Position numbers and translations under genes: made by a program. The notes under the pieces were generated by a model. The model had not been told where the DNA came from, made no database searches, and saw only the letters and a list, made by a program, of their open reading frames with translations. Below, piece after piece: positions 5,539 to 8,531 of a stretch of 8,531 nt of DNA; position 1 is the stretch's first letter; every line of letters starts with the position of its first letter. The stretch lies in the NCBI GenBank assembly GCA_946481405.1, contig CAMLNY010000025.1, positions 1 to 8,531 on the forward strand, read 5' to 3'. This stretch comes from an uncultured Brevundimonas sp. (GTDB taxonomy: Bacteria; Pseudomonadota; Alphaproteobacteria; Caulobacterales; Caulobacteraceae).

Positions 5539-5973
5539 TCAGCCGGTGCTGATCGGCCACGACGAAGGCCGTATCGTAATCCGCACCGCCGAGGCCGGGC
5601 GGACGTCCAGTTCGAGGCGCGGCAGGCGGACGCCGCGGACGGATTCGAACGCGGGTTCGGGCAGGCGGTCGGGCGTCGTCTGCACGCAATCGATCAGCAG
5701 CGAAATCCGCGCCACGGGTCGGGATGCGGCGTCCAGAATGCCCAGACCCCGCGCCTCGATCCGGCCGGCAATGCGTTCCGGCGCCGAGGCGTAGAGGGCG
5801 ACTCCGCTGGCCCAGACATGGACGTAGTCGTCCCCGACCAGCCGCCAGCCCGCGTCGATGAGGCGCAGCGCCAGGTCGCTCTTGCCCGCCCCCGAAGGGC
5901 CGCGCAGCAGGACGCCGCGCCAGCCGCCGGGACGATAGCGGGCGACGGCCGTGGCGTGGATCGGTCCGGTCAC
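5539..5973 (-). CDS. hprK: HPr kinase, short alphaproteobacterial form
   Basis: The 144-residue protein is the catalytic core of HPr(Ser) kinase without the N-terminal domain of the Gram-positive enzyme (about 310 residues); this reduction is normal in alphaproteobacteria. It shows the Walker A loop GPSGAGKS (25-32), the acidic GDDY (47-50), and the HprK signature IEARGLGIL (72-80). It should phosphorylate Ser52 of the HPr encoded downstream; whether the short form also dephosphorylates it is not settled by sequence. The start is GTG at 5973, overlapping the chvG stop by four bases (GTGA), so translation is coupled to the sensor kinase. The coupling links nutrient-type PTS signalling with the envelope-stress system. 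The last 20 residues are poorly conserved in the family, so the exact C-terminus cannot be checked here. Confidence 0.92.
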   Translation of the reverse strand: MTGPIHATAVARYRPGGWRGVLLRGPSGAGKSDLALRLIDAGWRLVGDDYVHVWASGVALYASAPERIAGRIEARGLGILDAASRPVARISLLIDCVQTTPDRLPEPAFESVRGVRLPRLELDVRPASAVRITIRPSSWPISTG

Positions 5974-7610
5974 GCCCGGCGGCCGACGGCGGGCAGGGCC
6001 ACCTCGAACCGCGCGCCCTGAACGGCGCCGGACAGGTCCAGACGGTTGCGGGCCGTCACCCGGCCGCCATGGGCCTCCACGATCTGGCGTGCGATCGAGA
6101 GGCCCAGACCGGAGTTGGAGCCGAAGGCCGCCCCGCGCGGGCGTGAGGTGTAGAAGCGTTCGAACACCGTTTCGAGGTTCTCGGGCGGAATGCCGGGACC
6201 GTCGTCCTCGACCACGACATGGAGCGCATGCAGGGGATCGGCGTCGTCACGGTTTACGGAGACGCGCACCGTCGCGCCCGCCGGGCTGAAGGACCGGGCG
6301 TTGTCGATCAGGTTGCGGAAAACCTGTCCCAATGGCCCGTCGCGCCCCATGACCCGGGCCGGGGCCTCGAGGGCGACATCCAGCGTCACCGGCGCCTCGC
6401 CGGGTTTGCTGGTGGTCTCATAGACGCCGACGATGTCGATCAAGAGGGCCGCCAGATCGACCGGACGCGGGCGGTCACGCGACAGCTCGGCGTCCAGACG
6501 CGAGGCGTTGGAGATGTCGGTGATCAGCCGGTCCAGACGACGCACGTCCTGTTGCAGCACGGCGGTCAGTCGGTCGCGCTTCTCCTGATCCTTGACCAGA
6601 TCCAGCGTCTCCAGCGCCGAGCGGATCGAAGTCAGGGGGTTCTTGATCTCGTGCGACACGTCGGCGGCGAACCGTTCGATGGCGTCCATCCGCGTCGACA
6701 GGGTGTCGGTCATGGTCTCCAGCGACCGGGCCAGATCGCCGATCTCGTCCCGGCGGTCCTCGAGATCCGGCAGGGAGATGGCGCGGGCGCGCTGCAGCCG
6801 GACCTGATCCGCCGCCGCCGACAGCCGCATGACCGGCCGGGCCACGAACAGGTGCAGCAGCAGGGAGGCCAGAAGGTTCACCGCCAGAGCCACCAAGGCG
6901 AACGGGATCAGGGCGCGGCGCTGGGCGTCGAGGATCTGGTCGACGTCATTGGCCTCCAGCGTCAGCACCCCCAGCACCTGCGACACGTGACGGATCGGCA
7001 GGGAGACGGAGACGACGCGTTCGCCGTTCTCGGAGCGACGCACGGTGGCCTGGGGATCGCCGGCGAGGGCGGCGAGGATTTCGTCGCCCAGCGCGGCGTT
7101 GGCCCGCTCAAGATTGGCGGCGGCTTTTTCCGCCTCATTGTCCTCAGGCGCAGGCGTCCCGGCCGGGCGGGTGGGCGGGAGGGGCGCGCCCTCGATCGTG
7201 TCGGAGACGTCGAAACTGTCGACCAGCAATACGCCGTCCCGGTCAAAGATCCGCGCGCGCTGCCCCTCGGGCACAAACCGGTCGATCAGCACCTTGGCCG
7301 ACTGGTCCCGGTTCAGCTCCGGGATCGGTTCGCCGCGCGTATAGTCCTCGTCCGACAAGACCTTGGCCAGCAGTTCGGCCTGACCCAACAGGCTTTCCTG
7401 ACGGGCCTGGACCAGACCGGTGCGCCATTCGTTCAGGGCCAACGCCCCGCCCAGCAGGATCAACAGGCTGACCAGATTGAGGACGAGGATCAGCCCGCCC
7501 AGCCGCGACCCGCCGAAACGGGTCAGCCGGCGGCCCAGCGCCGTTCCGTGGGACGGCTCCTCGGAAGGCTCCGGAGGCTCAGCTCTCGCGGTATCGGTAG
7601 CCGACGCCAT
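5970..7610 (-). CDS. chvG: Envelope-stress sensor histidine kinase ChvG
   Basis: The 546-residue inner-membrane kinase has a cytoplasmic leader, membrane segment one (about 38-59), a periplasmic sensing region (about 60-232), segment two (about 233-258), and a HAMP linker to about 310. The HisKA domain has [10 protein letters not shown] with phosphorylated His320. The ATPase domain shows the N box NLIDNARSF (433-441), DDGPGIP (469-475), an ERFYTSRPR stretch and a GLGLSIA lid. ChvG-type kinases respond to acid, osmotic and cell-wall stress and phosphorylate ChvI. The start is ATG 7610: no ATG, GTG or TTG occurs between it and the first membrane helix, and starts further up lie deeper in chvI and would add a poor leader. 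This leaves a 32-base overlap with chvI. The stop overlaps the hprK GTG. The proline- and glutamate-rich stretch before segment one and the [15 protein letters not shown] stretch in the periplasmic part are probably flexible. Confidence 0.94.
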   Translation of the reverse strand: MASATDTARAEPPEPSEEPSHGTALGRRLTRFGGSRLGGLILVLNLVSLLILLGGALALNEWRTGLVQARQESLLGQAELLAKVLSDEDYTRGEPIPELNRDQSAKVLIDRFVPEGQRARIFDRDGVLLVDSFDVSDTIEGAPLPPTRPAGTPAPEDNEAEKAAANLERANAALGDEILAALAGDPQATVRRSENGERVVSVSLPIRHVSQVLGVLTLEANDVDQILDAQRRALIPFALVALAVNLLASLLLHLFVARPVMRLSAAADQVRLQRARAISLPDLEDRRDEIGDLARSLETMTDTLSTRMDAIERFAADVSHEIKNPLTSIRSALETLDLVKDQEKRDRLTAVLQQDVRRLDRLITDISNASRLDAELSRDRPRPVDLAALLIDIVGVYETTSKPGEAPVTLDVALEAPARVMGRDGPLGQVFRNLIDNARSFSPAGATVRVSVNRDDADPLHALHVVVEDDGPGIPPENLETVFERFYTSRPRGAAFGSNSGLGLSIARQIVEAHGGRVTARNRLDLSGAVQGARFEVALPAVGRRA

Positions 7611-8283
7611 ACAGGGTCTCGATCGCGTCGAACTCGGGATCGACGACCCGGAACTTCTTGCGCATCCGCTTGACATGGCTGTCGATGGTGCGGTCGTCGA
7701 CATAGACCTGATCGTCGTAGGCGGCGTCCATCAGGTTGTCGCGGCTCTTCACGAAGCCCGGTCGCTGGGCGAGGGCCTGCAGCAACAGGAACTCGGTCAC
7801 GGTCAGCTTGACCGCCTTGCCGTCCCAGGTGCTCTCGTGGCGGGCCGGGTCCATGACCAGCTTGCCGCGGCGAATGGCCTTGCCCGACACTTCGGCCGAG
7901 GGCTCCGGCTCGCCGCCGTCGCCGCCCGAGCGGCGCAGCAGGGCCTTCACCCGCTCGATCAGCAGGCGCTGGGAGAAGGGTTTGTGGATATAGTCGTCGG
8001 CGCCGAGGTTGAAGCCGAGGATCTCGTCGATCTCCTCGTCCTTGGACGTCAGCATGATGACCGGGATCTGGCTGGTCTGGCGCAGACGGCGCAGCACCTC
8101 CATCCCGTCCATGCGGGGCATCTTCACGTCCAGGATGGCGAGATCCGGCGGATTGGTCTCCAGGGCTTCCAGCCCCGTGGCGCCGTCATGATAGGCGACC
8201 ACCTTGTGGCCGTGGCTCTCCAGAGCCAGCGACACGGAGGCGACGATGTTCTCGTCATCGTCCACCAGGGTGATATTGGCCAA
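7579..8283 (-). CDS. chvI: Response regulator ChvI (OmpR family)
   Basis: The 234-residue DNA-binding response regulator is the partner of ChvG. The receiver domain (1-120) has the acidic pocket DDD (8-10), phosphorylated Asp52 in LAILDVKMP, Thr79 in MLTSKDE, and Lys101 in HKPFS. After a short linker rich in Gly, Pro and Glu, the OmpR winged-helix domain (about 143-232) shows [12 protein letters not shown], the recognition helix [17 protein letters not shown] and the terminal wing [11 protein letters not shown]. In related bacteria ChvI controls envelope, acid-response and outer-membrane protein genes. The start chosen is TTG at 8283: it gives the family's usual beginning ([12 protein letters not shown]) and has GAGGAG 9 bases upstream. 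The in-frame ATGs at 8328 and 8382 would add residues foreign to the family. The gene leads the row chvI-chvG-hprK. Palindromes at 8273-8286 and 8305-8322 flank its start and may serve autoregulation. Confidence 0.94.
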   Translation of the reverse strand: MANITLVDDDENIVASVSLALESHGHKVVAYHDGATGLEALETNPPDLAILDVKMPRMDGMEVLRRLRQTSQIPVIMLTSKDEEIDEILGFNLGADDYIHKPFSQRLLIERVKALLRRSGGDGGEPEPSAEVSGKAIRRGKLVMDPARHESTWDGKAVKLTVTEFLLLQALAQRPGFVKSRDNLMDAAYDDQVYVDDRTIDSHVKRMRKKFRVVDPEFDAIETLYGVGYRYRES

Positions 8284-8286
8284 TAT
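8273..8286. repeat. Perfect 14-bp palindrome over the chvI start codon
   Basis: ATATTGGCCAATAT reads the same on both strands and contains the proposed TTG start of chvI (8281-8283). It is AT-rich against a GC-rich background. It could be an operator blocking initiation, or in RNA form a weak 5-bp stem with loop GGCC over the start codon. Roughly 0.5 perfect 14-bp palindromes are expected by chance in the window, so the position matters more than its existence. Confidence 0.5.
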
Positions 8287-8292
8287 GAAGGT

Positions 8293-8298
8293 CTCCTC
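8293..8298 (-). promoter_or_regulatory. Ribosome binding site of chvI (GAGGAG)
   Basis: GAGGAG ends 9 bases before the TTG at 8283 on the minus strand. It is the only strong Shine-Dalgarno sequence here and is the main reason for choosing the non-ATG start. Confidence 0.7.
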
Positions 8299-8304
8299 GT
8301 CTGG

Positions 8305-8322
8305 TCCCGACAAACGTCGGGA
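8305..8322 (-). promoter_or_regulatory. Leader hairpin upstream of chvI
   Basis: TCCCGAC (8305-8311) and GTCGGGA (8316-8322) form a perfect 7-bp stem with a 4-base loop, six bases upstream of the chvI ribosome binding site. It has no T tract in either direction, so termination is unlikely. A protein-binding dyad or an mRNA leader structure that affects ribosome access is more plausible. Confidence 0.4.
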
Positions 8323-8469
8323 GCGCATCAACGCACGGCAAGCGTAACCGTTCTCTCGCGATCGCGGTGACTTTACGGCCACAGTCGGGCGCTGACCAGA
8401 TTTGGTTCGCGAAACCGGACCTTAAAGCCTTCGCCCTACCCTGCCGGCCAGAACGCAGAAAGCGACACC
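8323..8469. promoter_or_regulatory. Divergent intergenic region between chvI and the right-edge gene
   Basis: This stretch must hold promoters for both chvI (leftward) and the gene at 8470 (rightward). It contains the palindromes CGCGATCGCG (8357-8366) and TTCGCGAA (8406-8413), and two similar boxes GTAACCG (8344-8350) and GAAACCG (8411-8417). I cannot assign -10/-35 boxes with confidence. Autoregulation by ChvI would make sense here, but I cannot match its binding motif by eye. A small RNA gene in this gap cannot be excluded. Confidence 0.35.
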
Positions 8470-8531
8470 ATGGCCGGACCCGTCCATTACGAGCTCTATA
8501 TCCGCAAGACCGCGCCCGCGCCCTGGACGCT
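8470..8531 (+). CDS. Unidentified gene, first 20 codons only
   Basis: An open frame begins at ATG 8470 and runs off the right edge, reading MAGPVHYELYIRKTAPAPWT. A weak purine-rich stretch (AGAAAG) lies about 7 bases upstream. The start looks genuine because codon use is GC-rich at third positions, the frame stays open, and it faces the intergenic region divergently from chvI. The short HYELYIRKT stretch looks like a beta strand of a small cytoplasmic protein, without a signal peptide. Too little is visible to name a family. In rhizobia the gene beside chvI is often pckA; this start does not look like PckA. Confidence 0.6.
   Translation, partial: MAGPVHYELYIRKTAPAPWT

Noticed and set aside
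5471..5689. Possible frameshift at the 3' end of hprK with the protein continuing in another frame
   Set aside because: The alternative frame has no HprK-like sequence, and the short form normally ends soon after the conserved core, so the TGA at 5539 is acceptable.
6219..7673. 484-codon plus-strand open frame opposite chvG
   Set aside because: The complement of a high-GC coding frame often stays open. The product is Gln/Arg/Gly-rich and unrecognisable, and chvG shows all kinase motifs.
7611..7703. Longer chvG start at 7703
   Set aside because: The added 31 residues are the chvI end read out of frame, rich in Ser and Thr with no family similarity.
7420..8370. 316-codon plus-strand open frame opposite chvI and the chvG start
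   Set aside because: Same antisense effect. The minus strand has complete receiver and winged-helix domains.
8284..8382. Longer chvI starts at ATG 8382 or 8328
   Set aside because: The extra residues are not part of the receiver fold, cross the leader hairpin, and lack a ribosome binding site comparable to GAGGAG before TTG 8283.

Overview
The window is GC-rich, gene-dense chromosomal DNA from an alphaproteobacterium. It is most likely a member of Caulobacterales close to Brevundimonas or Caulobacter. This rests on the ChvI-ChvG-HprK-EIIA(Man)-HPr gene order, an HprK reduced to its kinase core, an alphaproteobacterial-type 3-hydroxybutyryl-CoA dehydrogenase and Caulobacter-like promoter elements. 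The genus is inferred. I see no mobile element, CRISPR array, prophage or obvious foreign island; this is core-genome sequence.

Left part (1-3544, all minus strand): the start of hisS runs off the left edge. A long, perfect 17-bp inverted repeat precedes it. Then, reading leftwards in the direction of transcription, come a 3-hydroxybutyryl-CoA dehydrogenase gene, a small membrane-protein gene joined to it by a TGATG overlap, and a DUF418 (YeiB-like) membrane-protein gene. A YggT-family membrane-protein gene lies upstream of the dehydrogenase.

Centre (3535-4690, plus strand): a tRNA-Ala with anticodon CGC has a good promoter whose -35 box lies inside the annotated start of yggT. About 50 bases downstream is trhO, the rhodanese-fold tRNA U34 hydroxylase. 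A hairpin that includes the last base of the tRNA fills most of the gap. The trhO stop codon interlocks with the stop of the convergent HPr gene in a shared CTAG.

Right part (4687-8283, minus strand): chvI (response regulator), chvG (sensor kinase), hprK (HPr kinase), then after a 154-bp gap an EIIA of the mannose family and ptsH (HPr). This links an envelope-stress two-component system to a regulatory phosphotransferase system with no sugar permease. ChvG senses envelope state and phosphorylates ChvI. HprK can phosphorylate HPr on Ser52, while a PTS enzyme I encoded elsewhere would phosphorylate His21 and pass phosphate to His9 of the EIIA. ChvI appears to start at a TTG inside a perfect 14-bp palindrome. 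A divergent gene, of which only 20 codons are visible, starts at 8470.

No clearly new system is visible. The most useful leads are regulatory: the hisS leader repeat, the tRNA-Ala/trhO linkage, and the palindromes around the chvI start.
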